64,000 nt of DNA from Candidatus Stramentimicrobium fermentans (GCA_012520575.1 JAAYOB010000009.1:20831-84830), one strand, 5' to 3'; positions 26,384 to 36,430 are shown, counted from the stretch's first letter. Notes: generated by a model from the sequence alone, not told the origin. Made by a program: numbers and translations.

Positions 26384-27469
26384 TTGTCGGATAAAATATT
26401 ATTTGTCTTTAATCAAGTGAATAAAAAAGAGAAGCGCGGTTTATTTCGAGAATGCACCTTAGATACAGATGTAGAGGCTATTCAACAAGCTTTAAAGGAA
26501 ACAAGGTACCATGTTTTATCACTCGACCTTCATAGCCCGGAGCAATTAGAAGAATTCATTGAGCAAAATGAACCCATAGATTTTGCCTTTGTCCTAGCCG
26601 AAGGCTATAAAGATTATCCGCTTACTCTTTACGATGGTCAGGGCACTACCAACGTTCGAGAGAGGCTGCTTAAACATAATATACCGGTAAGCCATTCCAG
26701 TATTGAGACTATCGAAATATGCCGGAATAAAGAGCTTACCTATCAAAAACTGCAGGAAAACTCAATTATCATTCCAAAATATTTTGTGCTTGATACGCAT
26801 AACCGTTTTTGCAGGAAACAAATATTGCCAGAAATTGAACGAATCGGCTACCCTTTAATGGTTAAGCCGGCAGGTGGAGGAGATAGTATAGGGATTACTC
26901 CAAAATCATTAGTTTCCAATATGGTTGAATTGAAGAACAAGATTAATTATTTAAAAAGAACACTGGGGAAAGGCAAAATAATACTGGAACAGTATCTACC
27001 CGGACAGGAATTTACTATTACCATTTTAGGCAATGAAGTCAAATATGTGCTGCCTATTGTCGCTTTCCCCAAGAGATGGGGAATTCGTTACACCGAGGTA
27101 AAAAATAAAGAACATGAAGTACGGAATAAATTTAATATAATTGATGAAGAAGATGATCTGTTCGGCAAGCTAAGAAATATGTCATTAAAATGTTTTCATG
27201 CCGTTAAGGCAGATGATATTATTCGCATAGACATCAAAAAAGACTCAGGAAACCGCCTCTATGTGATTGATATAAACGGTGCTCCCTCTTTTTCTGTAAA
27301 AAGTTCAGTAAATTTTATGGCCAATAAAGCAGGACTATCTCACAGTCAGATAATACAGTTCGTTTGTTATGAAGGCATAGTAAAAAATAAGCTGATACCC
27401 AGCCAATATCTGGAGGAACTAATTACTCCTGTTAAAAAAGCATTGTCCCCTCTACGGGTATTTAATTAA
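26384..27469 (+). CDS. D-alanine--D-alanine ligase-like ATP-grasp protein
   Basis: A protein of about 361 residues with an ATP-grasp fold. The N-terminal domain contains IDFAFVLAEGYKDYPLTLYDGQG. The ATP-grasp core includes YPLMVKPAGGGDSIGI, then ILEQYLPGQEFTITILGNEV, and the metal-binding end RIDIKKDSGNRLYVIDING with APSFS. Typical Ddl enzymes end with a similar RxD...LNxxP pattern, but here the Asn-Pro is NGAPS, so it may ligate other amino acids or peptides. TTG at 26384 is eight bases after AGGAGG; the ATG at 26375 directly abuts the Shine-Dalgarno and is unlikely. Confidence 0.8.
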   Translation: MSDKILFVFNQVNKKEKRGLFRECTLDTDVEAIQQALKETRYHVLSLDLHSPEQLEEFIEQNEPIDFAFVLAEGYKDYPLTLYDGQGTTNVRERLLKHNIPVSHSSIETIEICRNKELTYQKLQENSIIIPKYFVLDTHNRFCRKQILPEIERIGYPLMVKPAGGGDSIGITPKSLVSNMVELKNKINYLKRTLGKGKIILEQYLPGQEFTITILGNEVKYVLPIVAFPKRWGIRYTEVKNKEHEVRNKFNIIDEEDDLFGKLRNMSLKCFHAVKADDIIRIDIKKDSGNRLYVIDINGAPSFSVKSSVNFMANKAGLSHSQIIQFVCYEGIVKNKLIPSQYLEELITPVKKALSPLRVFN

Positions 27470-27538
27470 CATAGCTACCCTATAGAATATACTTGCTAAT
27501 TGTTGATTATAAGAAGAATATCTATATTTGATTTACCT

Positions 27539-28672
27539 TCAAGGCTTTAGCTGTAATCTTTGCAGGAATTCAGCAATTGTCTTGGTTAGAATTCGCATTG
27601 TTTTAGATTTAGGATATTCCATATGCAAAGGGGGGTTTTCTGGTTTGATAAGATAATCTATTCCATAGTCTTTCACTCTTAGTCCAGACTCATTAATCAA
27701 AGCACTGATGGAAACCACTGGTAGTCGATATTTTTTAGCTATTGTAGCTACTCCCACCGGTGTCTTGCCGTAAATGGTAGATTCACTGATTTCCCCTTCT
27801 CCAGTAATAACCAGATTGGCATCTTTTATTTTTTCTTCTAGGTGAACAGCGCTAATAACAATGTCTATACCCGGTTTCAGCTCGGCATCTAAAAAAGCCA
27901 TCAATCCCGCACCTAACCCTCCGGCAGCACCAGCACCTGGAATATCCTTTACATCTTTACCTAAATCACGATTAATAACATAAGCAAAATGCAGTAAGGC
28001 TTCATCCAGCACTCTGACCATCTCTTCTGTAGCACCTTTTTGGGGACCGTATATCGCTGAAGCACCAGTAGGACCACAAAGAGGGTTCTGAACATCTGAG
28101 GCTACCATAAATTCAGTCTTTTTAATACGTTGGTCTATCTGTGAAATATCAATACGGCTTAAGCGGGATAATTCACCACCGCCAAATCCCAATTCATAAC
28201 CATTTTTATCAAGTAGCTTTACCCCCAAAGCCTGTGCCATTCCTGCGCCGCCATCATTGGTGGCACTGCCCCCAATACCGACAATCATTTTGCGGCATTT
28301 GTAATCAAGGGCTAATTTGATTAATTGGCCGGTGCCGTAAGTTGTGGTAATTAAAGGATTTCTCTTTTCAGGCGGTACCAGAGGAAGTCCTGAAGCCGAA
28401 GCCATCTCTAAAACGGCAGTAATTTCATCGCCCATTATGCCAAACTCTGCCATTATGGGTTCACCCAAAGGCCCAATTACTTCGTGTTGATACAATTTTC
28501 CTCCGGTAGCATTAACCAAACATTCTACGGTGCCTTCTCCGCCATCAGCCATAGGTACTTTTTCCACCAAGGCCTCAGGGTAAACCTGTTTAACTCCCAG
28601 TGCAATTGCTTCGGTAACCTCTATGGCACTCAAGCTACCCTTAAAAGAATCGGGTGCAATAACAATCTTCAT
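27539..28672 (-). CDS. Glycerate kinase (GarK/GlxK family)
   Basis: A 377-residue glycerate 2-kinase. It begins with the family signature MKIVIAPDSFKGSLSAIEVT and contains KVPMADGGEGTVECLVNATGG, IVGIGGSATNDGGAGMAQALG and PGAGAAGGLGAGLMAFL, all conserved in this family. It phosphorylates glycerate in glyoxylate or serine-linked metabolism. The Shine-Dalgarno is AAAAGGAAG. It is convergent with the ATP-grasp gene and has no partner genes. Confidence 0.94.
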   Translation of the reverse strand: MKIVIAPDSFKGSLSAIEVTEAIALGVKQVYPEALVEKVPMADGGEGTVECLVNATGGKLYQHEVIGPLGEPIMAEFGIMGDEITAVLEMASASGLPLVPPEKRNPLITTTYGTGQLIKLALDYKCRKMIVGIGGSATNDGGAGMAQALGVKLLDKNGYELGFGGGELSRLSRIDISQIDQRIKKTEFMVASDVQNPLCGPTGASAIYGPQKGATEEMVRVLDEALLHFAYVINRDLGKDVKDIPGAGAAGGLGAGLMAFLDAELKPGIDIVISAVHLEEKIKDANLVITGEGEISESTIYGKTPVGVATIAKKYRLPVVSISALINESGLRVKDYGIDYLIKPENPPLHMEYPKSKTMRILTKTIAEFLQRLQLKP

Positions 28673-28768
28673 AAATATTCTTCCTTTTATGCAAATTTTT
28701 TGTTGGTACTTAATAGTACTGTCATTAAGTTGTCGAGCTGGGGTTATAAAAACTTATTAATATTATAA

Positions 28769-29087
28769 CATAAAATCATTCTCAGTCATTATAATACTGC
28801 AAATATTATAGAATTAGCAGTGTGATATTTTATACATATATACAATTGTATTAAATTTAATTAGCTTATCTTGTCTTTCTGTATACTTGTAAATGCTTCC
28901 AAATATAATTGAAGTGCGTCAGTAAATTCATGTAAGTCCAGGCTGGTAAATTATTTAATCTTCTCTAAACGATAAATAAGATTATTTCTTTCCTGGCTAG
29001 CTCATGAGTGATTTTCATAATATTTTCTCTTCTAATAAGGAAAACTGATTAAGCGATGCTGTTTATATGGCCATACAAGACATCCTA
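28769..29087. other. Intergenic region with weak traces of a decayed gene
   Basis: On the minus strand, from about 29020 to 28865, one frame reads ASQERNNLIYRLEKIK, a TAA, then FTSLDLHEFTDALQLYLEAF and a further short stretch before TAA. The composition looks coding, but there are in-frame stops and no start. No RNA gene is visible. Confidence 0.25.
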
Positions 29088-29690
29088 TTATTTGATAAAT
29101 ACTTTGTTATTTATTATCTCGAACTTGCATTCGGCGAAGAGTTGAATGGCCTGAGGTAGTAGTTTATGTTCATATTTTAATATTCTTTTAGAAAGGGATT
29201 CCTCATCATCAGATGGTCTTACTTTCACTGCTTTTTGCAGAATAATCGGTCCGCTGTCTAATCCTTCATCTACAAAATGAACCGTACAGCCGCTTATTTT
29301 TACCCCATATTCTATAGCCTGCCTCTGTGCCTCCAAACCGGGGAATGCCGGTAATAAAGAAGGATGAATATTTATAATCCGGTAAGGGTATTTCTTCACA
29401 ACCTTAGGACCCAGTAAACGCATATAACCAGCCAACACAAGGAGATCTATTTTAAAGTTTTCTAAATATTCTAGAATAGACTTTTCATATTCCTCTTTAT
29501 TGGGATATTTTTTATAGGGCAACACTTGTACCTCTATATTGGCCTTCTTGGCCCTCTTCAGTGCATAAGCATTAGGATTATCACTGATTACTATCTTTAT
29601 CTCACCCTCAATCCGACCTTTTTTTATAGCATTTATAATTGCTTGAAGATTAGTACCTCTACCTGAAACTAAAACAGCTATGTTAATCAT
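29088..29690 (-). CDS. purN: Phosphoribosylglycinamide formyltransferase
   Basis: Transfers a formyl group from 10-formyl-THF to GAR in purine synthesis. The 200-residue length is normal. MINIAVLVSGRGTNLQAIIN is the nucleotide-binding start. The catalytic Asn and His are in INIHPSLLPAFPG, and the catalytic Asp is in HFVDEGLDSGPII. It is the last gene of the purine cluster, 36 bases after purM. Confidence 0.95.
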   Translation of the reverse strand: MINIAVLVSGRGTNLQAIINAIKKGRIEGEIKIVISDNPNAYALKRAKKANIEVQVLPYKKYPNKEEYEKSILEYLENFKIDLLVLAGYMRLLGPKVVKKYPYRIINIHPSLLPAFPGLEAQRQAIEYGVKISGCTVHFVDEGLDSGPIILQKAVKVRPSDDEESLSKRILKYEHKLLPQAIQLFAECKFEIINNKVFIK

Positions 29691-29726
29691 AATAATTTCT
29701 CTCTTTACAAGAATAAATATTTATGT

Positions 29727-30764
29727 TCAATCTAAATAGATAGCTTCATTTTTTTCTTTCTTTGCTATTATCTCACCAATATAGTATGCCGGTTCTTGTA
29801 ATTCTTGCAATCTTTTCAATACAGCTTCCCTGTCCTTTTGGTTTATTATTAAAACTAACCCTACACCCATATTGAAAATACGGAACATTTCTCTCATATT
29901 TATATTCCCTTTTTCTTGAATTGATTTAAAGATTGCCGGAATGGGCCATTTATCTTTACCGATGCGGACGGCAACATTTTCCGGTAAGATACGTGGGATA
30001 TTATCCAGAAAACCACCCCCGGTAATATGTGCAATGCCTTTAATTTTAAATTCTTTTAAAAGGGCTAATATTGACGAGGCATAAATTCTGGTTGGTTTAA
30101 GCAATTCTTCTCCCAGAGTCATATTGAAAAGGTGTGTCTTTTCAAATAGAATTGATTCGCCTTCTGATAACAGTACCTTTCTTACCAAAGAAAACCCATT
30201 GCTATGCAATCCGGAGGAAGCTAATCCTATTACTATATCTCCGGGAACAATGGTCTTCCCGGTAATAATTTTTTTCCTTTCAACAATTCCCACTGCAAAA
30301 CCCGCCAAGTCGTATTGTCCATCACTGTAGAATCCCGGCATTTCCGCTGTTTCTCCACCCAATAAAGCACAACCGGCCATTTTGCACCCTTGCACTATTC
30401 CCTCGATAATATCTGCTATCTGTTTTTCTTCTACTTTACCGGTAGCCAGATAATCCAAAAAAAATATCGGTTTGGCACCACAGGTCAGTACATCATTAAC
30501 ACACATTGCCACTAAATCGATACCGATGGTGTCATGCTTGTTCAGGACATCAGCTATCATAAGCTTGGTACCCACTCCATCTGTACCGGAAACAAGCACC
30601 GGGTCATTAATCTTTTCCTGAGCTAGGGAAAACAATCCTGCGAAGTGACCTATTTCACTTATAACGCCCGGGATATGGGTGGCATGAATCATGGGCCTTA
30701 CTTTACCGATAATACTATTCGCCAGCTCTATATCAACCCCTGCCTTTTTGTATGCTTCCTTCAT
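29727..30764 (-). CDS. purM: Phosphoribosylformylglycinamidine cyclo-ligase (AIR synthetase)
   Basis: ATP-dependent ring closure of FGAM to AIR. A 345-residue PurM-fold protein with LVSGTDGVGTKLMIADVL, GIDLVAMCVNDVLTCGAKP, GGETAEMPGFY and ITGGGFLDNIPR, the standard motifs in order. The Shine-Dalgarno is AGGAGATGG. It lies 160 bases downstream of purF, a gap large enough for internal regulation, and 36 bases before purN. Confidence 0.96.
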   Translation of the reverse strand: MKEAYKKAGVDIELANSIIGKVRPMIHATHIPGVISEIGHFAGLFSLAQEKINDPVLVSGTDGVGTKLMIADVLNKHDTIGIDLVAMCVNDVLTCGAKPIFFLDYLATGKVEEKQIADIIEGIVQGCKMAGCALLGGETAEMPGFYSDGQYDLAGFAVGIVERKKIITGKTIVPGDIVIGLASSGLHSNGFSLVRKVLLSEGESILFEKTHLFNMTLGEELLKPTRIYASSILALLKEFKIKGIAHITGGGFLDNIPRILPENVAVRIGKDKWPIPAIFKSIQEKGNINMREMFRIFNMGVGLVLIINQKDREAVLKRLQELQEPAYYIGEIIAKKEKNEAIYLD

Positions 30765-30924
30765 TTTTTGCCCATCTCCTCTTTTTGCATTAATACTGTT
30801 AGTACTCTAATATTCTGTTATTTCCTCGGTCAGAGAAATCGCTTAATGAGTTCAAATTAATACTTTCAATATATTTTGTTTTTAAATTGTCTGTATGTCT
30901 AGCGCTTTAAAGGTAACACCATTC

Positions 30925-32280
30925 TTATAATGGATATTCACCGCTAAAACAGGCAGTACAAAAATCAGAGGGATTGTTCCTCTCAAAAACTCCGGTTAAT
31001 CCTGACAAGCTGATATAACCCAGAGAGTCGGCATCTACCCATTCTCTAATTTTTTCAATAGATAACCGGTTGGTCCATAATTCTTCTTTTCCGGGGGTAT
31101 CTCTATCATATGGGCAGGAATAATTCACCGGGGGAGAGCTTATTCTGACATGCACTTCCTTTGCCCCGGCTTTTTTTAATAGTTTTACTAAATTACGACT
31201 GGTGGTCCCCCTCACAATAGAATCATCTACCAAAACAATTCTTTGCCCTGATACAATGCTGGTAATTGCGGAAAGTTTTATCTTTACGGTATATTCTCTC
31301 AGTTTTTGGCTGGGTTGAATATAGCTTCGCCCGATGTAAGAATTTTTTAGTAAACCTTCCTGGTAAAGTATGCCGGATTGATGGGCATAACCCAAAGCTG
31401 CAAACCTACCTGAATCTGGAACGCAAATAACCATATCAGCATCAACCGGTTTTTCCAGGGCTAATCTTCGGCCGATCTTTTCTCTTATCTCCGCCACATT
31501 TTCTCCAAAAACATTGCTATCGGGACGGGCAAAGTAGACATGTTCAAATATACAGAGAGCTTTTTTAGGGCAAGGCAGTATCTGCTTTTCTCTATATCCG
31601 TTATTTTCAATTACTACCATTTCTCCGGGTTGGACTTCCTTTAAGTACTGAGCACCGATTATGGGAAAGGCACAATCTTCTGATGCCAGGACAAAACCGT
31701 CTTTAATGCTACCTAAAACAAGGGGACGGAACCCCTGCGCATCTCTTACGCCTATTAATTTATTTTCTGTTAAGACTACTAAGCAGAAGGCACCCTTCAA
31801 TTGCGATACCGTCTTTTCTAAAGCTTTTTCAATCTCTTTTTCTTTAGTGGTCTTTATTATTTCACAGATTAGACTACTGTCTGTTGTATATTTATCGGTA
31901 CTGTTAAAGGTTAATGGTATGTATTTTTTTAATTCATCTTGATTGATTAAATAACCATTGTGGGCCAGCGCAAAAGAGCCACCGGCAAACTCCTGCAGTA
32001 GAGGTTGACTGTTTTCCCAGTTATTAGTACCGGCAGTTGCATACCGTACATGTCCAATAGCTGCAATTCCCTGTAAAGTATTCAAGATACCTTCTTTAAA
32101 AACTTCCGCTACCAACCCCAGATCTCTATATACCAGTATATTAGAACCACTGTTAACGGCAATGCCGGCACTTTCCTGCCCTCTATGCTGAAGAGCCAAA
32201 AGCCCTAAATAGCTAAGCCGGGCTATCTTATCTTTTTCATTATCCAAGTAAATACCAAAAATCCCGCACTCTTCATGCAT
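30925..32280 (-). CDS. purF: Amidophosphoribosyltransferase
   Basis: First committed step of purine synthesis: PRPP plus glutamine to phosphoribosylamine. 451 residues. MHEECGIFGIY shows a short propeptide with the nucleophilic Cys (C5) of the glutaminase, followed by RYATAGTNNWENSQPL. The PRPP loop is VLVDDSIVRGTTSRNLV. Cysteines in FEHVYFARPD-adjacent and C-terminal segments (NYSCPYDRD, FCTACFSGEY) fit the 4Fe-4S Bacillus-type enzyme. The ATG overlaps the end of purL by eight bases. Confidence 0.96.
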   Translation of the reverse strand: MHEECGIFGIYLDNEKDKIARLSYLGLLALQHRGQESAGIAVNSGSNILVYRDLGLVAEVFKEGILNTLQGIAAIGHVRYATAGTNNWENSQPLLQEFAGGSFALAHNGYLINQDELKKYIPLTFNSTDKYTTDSSLICEIIKTTKEKEIEKALEKTVSQLKGAFCLVVLTENKLIGVRDAQGFRPLVLGSIKDGFVLASEDCAFPIIGAQYLKEVQPGEMVVIENNGYREKQILPCPKKALCIFEHVYFARPDSNVFGENVAEIREKIGRRLALEKPVDADMVICVPDSGRFAALGYAHQSGILYQEGLLKNSYIGRSYIQPSQKLREYTVKIKLSAITSIVSGQRIVLVDDSIVRGTTSRNLVKLLKKAGAKEVHVRISSPPVNYSCPYDRDTPGKEELWTNRLSIEKIREWVDADSLGYISLSGLTGVFERNNPSDFCTACFSGEYPL

Positions 32281-34495
32281 TATAGAAATCCCTTTCCCAC
32301 GCTTTTCTTATCTCATCTATTTTTAAATCAATTAAGTCGTCAAACTGCAAACTATCCCCCTCAACTTGTCCCAATATCTCTAAAGGTGTTTTATATTTTT
32401 CAGCAATATTCTGCAACAGAACTAAATTCTCTTGGGGTAGGGAAACAACAATACGGGACTGAGATTCACCAAAAAGGAGTCCATCATTTCTGGTTTTGGC
32501 TTTTTTAGCAATTCTTATTCCTTTTTTTCCAGCCAGGCAGCATTCTGCTAATGCTATAATTAATCCGCCTTCAGCACAATCATGGGCTGAGGAGAATAAT
32601 CCCAGAGTAATACCTTCACGGCAGGTATCCTGTACTGCTTTCTCTCTATTCAAATCAAGAGCGGGAGGTATTCCCTTTTCTAATCCGTGAAGGATACTCA
32701 AATATTCACTTCCTCCCAGTTCTTCTTTATTTTCACCTATCAATACTATTAAATCACCATCATTTTTAAATGATAATGTACATATTCGTCTAAAATCTTC
32801 TATAATTCCCACCATGCCAATAATCGGTGTAGGGTAAATTGCCACACCATTACTTTCATTGTTCAGACTGACATTACCGCTGACCACTGGAATCCCCATC
32901 ATCTCAGCAGCTTTACTGATTCCTTTAATTACCTCTTCCAGCTGCCAGAATATCTCTTCTTTCTCCGGATTACCGAAATTGAGATTATCGGTAATGACTA
33001 AAGGACGGGCACCCTTACAGGATAAATTCCTGGCTGCCTCCGCTACTGTAATCTCACCGCCTAAAAATGGATCTAAGTAGCAGTATCTTCCATTTCCATC
33101 AACCGTTAGAGCAAGGGCTTTGTTACTGCCCCCAATTTTGATAATCCCGGCATCATCTCCCGGGAAGAGTATCGCCTCAGTACCGGCAGCACTCGATTGA
33201 TTGAAATTACAGTAAACCCATTTTTTACTACCCAAATTGGGAGAAGATAATAATTTTAATAAAGCCTGATTATAGTCTTGTGGCTGAGGGATATTTTCTA
33301 AATCTAATTTCTGGTTGTATTTCAGATTAGCGGGAACTTTGCCTTTATAATTTCTAAGGGGAGCCCCTTCGGCTAAAGAATTTGCCGGTACTTCTGCTAC
33401 TATCTTGCCTTCCTCTTTCAAGCGCAGCAGTCCATCCGAAGTTATTCTCCCAATAGCGGTGTATTCAATTTCCCACCTATCAAATATCTCGCCTATCTCT
33501 GCTAAGTCTTCTTTATGGGCTATCAAGAGCATTCTCTCCTGGGTTTCGGAAAGCATAATTTCCCGAGGGGTTATATCTTGTTCTTTTTTGGGAACTAGAG
33601 ACAGGTTTAATTCTATTCCCTTTTTCCCTTTGCTGGCTATCTCGCTGGTAGAGCTTGCCAGACCGGCTGCTCCCAGGTCCTGCATTCCCAAGACCAATCC
33701 CTTTCCCGCTATTTCCAGACAGGCTTCAATTATTCTTTTTTCCAGATGCGGATTGCCCCGAGGAATAGGAGGATGTTCAATTACTCGGTCCACTTCTGTC
33801 AATTCCTGTGAGGCAAAACTGGCACTGCCCACACCATCTTTGCCGGTTTTCTCTCCTGCCAGAATCACGATACTGCCAATTTCTTTTGCTGAGGCAACCA
33901 CAATATCTTCTTTTTTTAGCAAACCTACACACATGGCATTTACTAAAGGGTTCCTCTGATAATTCTCCAGAAAATATATTTCACCGCCCATTACCGGTAC
34001 TGCGATATTGTTACCATAAAAAGCCAAACCTTTAGCTACCTCTTTGGCTAAATATTGTACCTGTGGATCTTCCCAGCTACCAAATCTCAAAGAGCCCAAC
34101 AGAGCAATAGGTCTAGCCCCCATAGCCAGTACATCCCTTACTACTCCTCCTATTCCGGTGGCAGCTCCATGGAAAGGTTCCACTGCTGAGGGATGATTAT
34201 GGCTTTCAATCTTTACTACCAATGCTAACCCATCACCAATATCAATAACCCCGGCATTCTCACCCGGTCCAAATAATACCCAATCTGCCTGAGTAGGAAA
34301 TAGTTTTAAGAGCGGTTTAGAGCTTTTATAACTGCAATGTTCAGACCACATAGCCGAGTAGAGCCCTAATTCAACATCATTGGGCTTTCTCTTTAAAATC
34401 TTAATAATCTCCTGATATTCCATTTCGGTTAGATTATTCTCATCTAATATTCTCCGTAACTGTATACCGTTTTTGTCAGCATCGTTCCAACTCAT
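32273..34495 (-). CDS. purL: Phosphoribosylformylglycinamidine synthase subunit PurL
   Basis: A 740-residue small-type PurL (no fused glutaminase) that makes FGAM. SESHNHPS-type active-site sequence is present as KIESHNHPSAVEPFHGAATG, followed by GARPIALLGSLRFG, LGAAGLASSTSEIASKG and a second PurM-like half with ALTVDGNGRYCYLDPFLGG. This type needs PurQ and PurS partners. Neither is encoded next to it here, in contrast to the usual purS-purQ-purL order. The stop overlaps the purF start. Confidence 0.96.
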   Translation of the reverse strand: MSWNDADKNGIQLRRILDENNLTEMEYQEIIKILKRKPNDVELGLYSAMWSEHCSYKSSKPLLKLFPTQADWVLFGPGENAGVIDIGDGLALVVKIESHNHPSAVEPFHGAATGIGGVVRDVLAMGARPIALLGSLRFGSWEDPQVQYLAKEVAKGLAFYGNNIAVPVMGGEIYFLENYQRNPLVNAMCVGLLKKEDIVVASAKEIGSIVILAGEKTGKDGVGSASFASQELTEVDRVIEHPPIPRGNPHLEKRIIEACLEIAGKGLVLGMQDLGAAGLASSTSEIASKGKKGIELNLSLVPKKEQDITPREIMLSETQERMLLIAHKEDLAEIGEIFDRWEIEYTAIGRITSDGLLRLKEEGKIVAEVPANSLAEGAPLRNYKGKVPANLKYNQKLDLENIPQPQDYNQALLKLLSSPNLGSKKWVYCNFNQSSAAGTEAILFPGDDAGIIKIGGSNKALALTVDGNGRYCYLDPFLGGEITVAEAARNLSCKGARPLVITDNLNFGNPEKEEIFWQLEEVIKGISKAAEMMGIPVVSGNVSLNNESNGVAIYPTPIIGMVGIIEDFRRICTLSFKNDGDLIVLIGENKEELGGSEYLSILHGLEKGIPPALDLNREKAVQDTCREGITLGLFSSAHDCAEGGLIIALAECCLAGKKGIRIAKKAKTRNDGLLFGESQSRIVVSLPQENLVLLQNIAEKYKTPLEILGQVEGDSLQFDDLIDLKIDEIRKAWERDFYNA

Positions 34496-34572
34496 TATGA
34501 GCTCCTTCTTTAATTAACATGTAAAATTAAAGTATTCTCTTAGTACCAATTATCTACTGTAATTAAAATTTG

Positions 34573-34610
34573 ACCATTCTAACCATCAATTGAATGGTAA
34601 ATTAATGGTT
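34573..34610 (-). other. Two alternative hairpins between purE and purL
   Basis: ACCATTC/GAATGGT (34573-34579 with 34592-34598) and AACCAT/ATGGTT (34581-34586 with 34605-34610) cannot form together. They lie just after the purE stop in a 118-base gap. This might be a transcript-stability or attenuation element. There is no T run. Confidence 0.3.
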
Positions 34611-34613
34611 GCA

Positions 34614-35102
34614 TTAGACCTGCTCAATCCCCTGATTTATATTCAGAGCCTTAATCTTTTGCTCCATCTTCTTACTGTAAGAAGATAATCTTGCTGCTAT
34701 ATTACTATCTTGCAGAGCTAAGATTCTAGCTGCTAATATGGCGGCATTTGCTGCACTGTTAATACCTATGGTTGCAACCGGAACTCCTTGAGGCATCTGT
34801 ACTATGGAGAGCAGGGAATCAAGTCCTTCCAGGGTCGCCGTTTTGATAGGTACACCAATAACCGGGAGCATAGTTTTGCCCGCTATAACCCCAGGCAGAT
34901 GGGCTGCGCCTCCGGCACCGGCAATAATTACTTTAAATCCCCTCTGAGGAAATTGGTTTATATACTCAAATAGAAAATCAACCGAACGGTGTGCGGAGAT
35001 TGCTCTCATTTCAAAGCTAATTTCTAATTCCTTTAGAACCTGGGAGGCTTTTTCCATAATCACCTGGTCTGAAAGACTCCCCATGATAATACTGACATCC
35101 AT
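34614..35102 (-). CDS. purE: N5-carboxyaminoimidazole ribonucleotide mutase (class I PurE)
   Basis: Converts N5-CAIR to CAIR. 162 residues. IIMGSLSDQVIMEKA and AISAHRSVDFLFEY carry the active-site Ser/Asp and His, and AGAGGAAHLPGVIAGKTMLP and GVPIKTATLEGLDSLLSIVQ are the substrate-binding strands. The start at 35102 is preceded by AAGGAGG; the in-frame ATG at 35144 is an unlikely alternative. It is the first gene of purE-L-F-M-N; no purK is seen. Confidence 0.95.
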   Translation of the reverse strand: MDVSIIMGSLSDQVIMEKASQVLKELEISFEMRAISAHRSVDFLFEYINQFPQRGFKVIIAGAGGAAHLPGVIAGKTMLPVIGVPIKTATLEGLDSLLSIVQMPQGVPVATIGINSAANAAILAARILALQDSNIAARLSSYSKKMEQKIKALNINQGIEQV

Positions 35103-35280
35103 TTCAAACCTCCTTTTGGTCTTAATTAAAAGGTGTCCTTGCATTCTTCATATTACTAAAGAAAAGCAACTTTTGCTATTATTTATTTAGAGTAGAGGGC
35201 TCCGGAAGGAATATTTGGGCTATTCTATATAAAAAAGATATTAATTCTTCATTAATAACCAAAATAGCTTTCAGTTATTT

Positions 35281-35811
35281 TCAATAAAAAATCAGTCCGA
35301 GAACTCCACAAATTAGTATTACTAAGATGGGATGAAGTTTTTTTTCGGAAAATACTAGCAACAGGAACGCAACTAGGGCAATGGTAAAGTCAAACCATCC
35401 TTTTATTACGGCACAGCCATAGGAGTAGACCGCATAAGTGATAAGACTCGTTACCCCTACTTGAATACTGCAACTCAATCTTGAGTAATAAGGATTATTT
35501 TCAAAGCGGTCTAACACCAAGGAGCCGAAGAAGGTGAGAAGCAGCAAAGAAGGCAGGATAACTGCTATGGTAGCAAGTGTTGAGCCAATAATACCTCCCA
35601 TTTTATATCCGGTGAAGGTAGCTGAATTAATAGCAATGGGACCCGGGGTCATCTGAGCAATAGCTAATATCTCACCCATCTCTTTGATATTCAGCCAATG
35701 CCTCTTGGTTACAATCTCATATTGGATCAAGGGAATAGTAGCCATGCCGCCGCCATAGGCACCGATACCCACTAACATAAAGCTTACCACTAAATCTGCC
35801 AAAATCTTCAT
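35281..35811 (-). CDS. Short-chain ChrA-family transporter, second half
   Basis: A 176-residue membrane protein with about five helices. GIGAYGGGMATIPLIQYEIV and AIAQMTPGPIAINSATFTGY are the conserved CHR-domain motifs. Short CHR proteins occur as adjacent pairs that form one heteromeric transporter, for chromate in tested cases. It lies 34 bases after the first half. The physiological substrate is unknown. Confidence 0.88.
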   Translation of the reverse strand: MKILADLVVSFMLVGIGAYGGGMATIPLIQYEIVTKRHWLNIKEMGEILAIAQMTPGPIAINSATFTGYKMGGIIGSTLATIAVILPSLLLLTFFGSLVLDRFENNPYYSRLSCSIQVGVTSLITYAVYSYGCAVIKGWFDFTIALVAFLLLVFSEKKLHPILVILICGVLGLIFY

Positions 35812-35845
35812 TTATCCTAATCAATCTCCTACCTAAATAATAAAA

Positions 35846-36430
35846 TCAACTTTCCTGATGGGGAAAGAAATAAAATCCGAATATGCTTACTGCTATTATC
35901 CCCCAAATGGGATGTATCTTCAGAACGCCTATTATGGTTAGTCCTAATATAAAGCCAACTACCTGCTGCCACTTACCTAGCGACCTCTTGCCGAAACTAA
36001 GACCGGCAAAGGCTAATTGTCCGGCAACTGCAATGGCACAGCCACGCAGAAAAGCGGCAACTTTAGGATATTTAAAAAATGGAGATAGGAACCAGACAAC
36101 TAATAAAATGACTGTGAAAGAGGGCAAGATGGTCCCCAGAACTGCTGCAGCCAAACCTTGCTTGCCTGCCAGACGGCGTCCTAAGAGATAGGCAGTATTG
36201 ACCGCTATGGCACCGGGAATGGCAGTTGCCAGAGAAACAAAGGAATAAAAATCACAATCATCCAGCCATTTCTGCTTATGTACAATTTCATGCCTCATGA
36301 CCGGCAGCATTGCCAATCCACCGCCCAGAGTAAATAGTCCAACCCGAAAGAAAGTCCAGAAGATAGATAGTACGCTAATCTTTTCCGGTACCCTGTATTC
36401 TTTTTTAATTTCAGCCTGCTTAGTGTCCAT
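35846..36430 (-). CDS. Short-chain ChrA-family transporter, first half
   Basis: A 194-residue membrane protein with CHR motifs FRVGLFTLGGGLAMLPVMRH and SLATAIPGAIAVNTAYLLGR. The paired short CHR gene follows after 34 bases with the opposite membrane topology expected for such pairs. A short charged N-terminus (MDTKQAEIKKEYRVPEKIS) precedes the first helix. The purine genes follow downstream; a shared transcript is possible but not shown. Confidence 0.88.
   Translation of the reverse strand: MDTKQAEIKKEYRVPEKISVLSIFWTFFRVGLFTLGGGLAMLPVMRHEIVHKQKWLDDCDFYSFVSLATAIPGAIAVNTAYLLGRRLAGKQGLAAAVLGTILPSFTVILLVVWFLSPFFKYPKVAAFLRGCAIAVAGQLAFAGLSFGKRSLGKWQQVVGFILGLTIIGVLKIHPIWGIIAVSIFGFYFFPHQES

Noticed and set aside
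33405..33959. 184-codon plus-strand frame opposite purL
   Set aside because: It lies entirely antisense within a well-conserved gene and has low-complexity Ser/Pro-rich composition typical of a shadow frame.
35103..35280. Purine riboswitch before purE
   Set aside because: The conserved junction sequences of the purine riboswitch are not seen on the minus strand.
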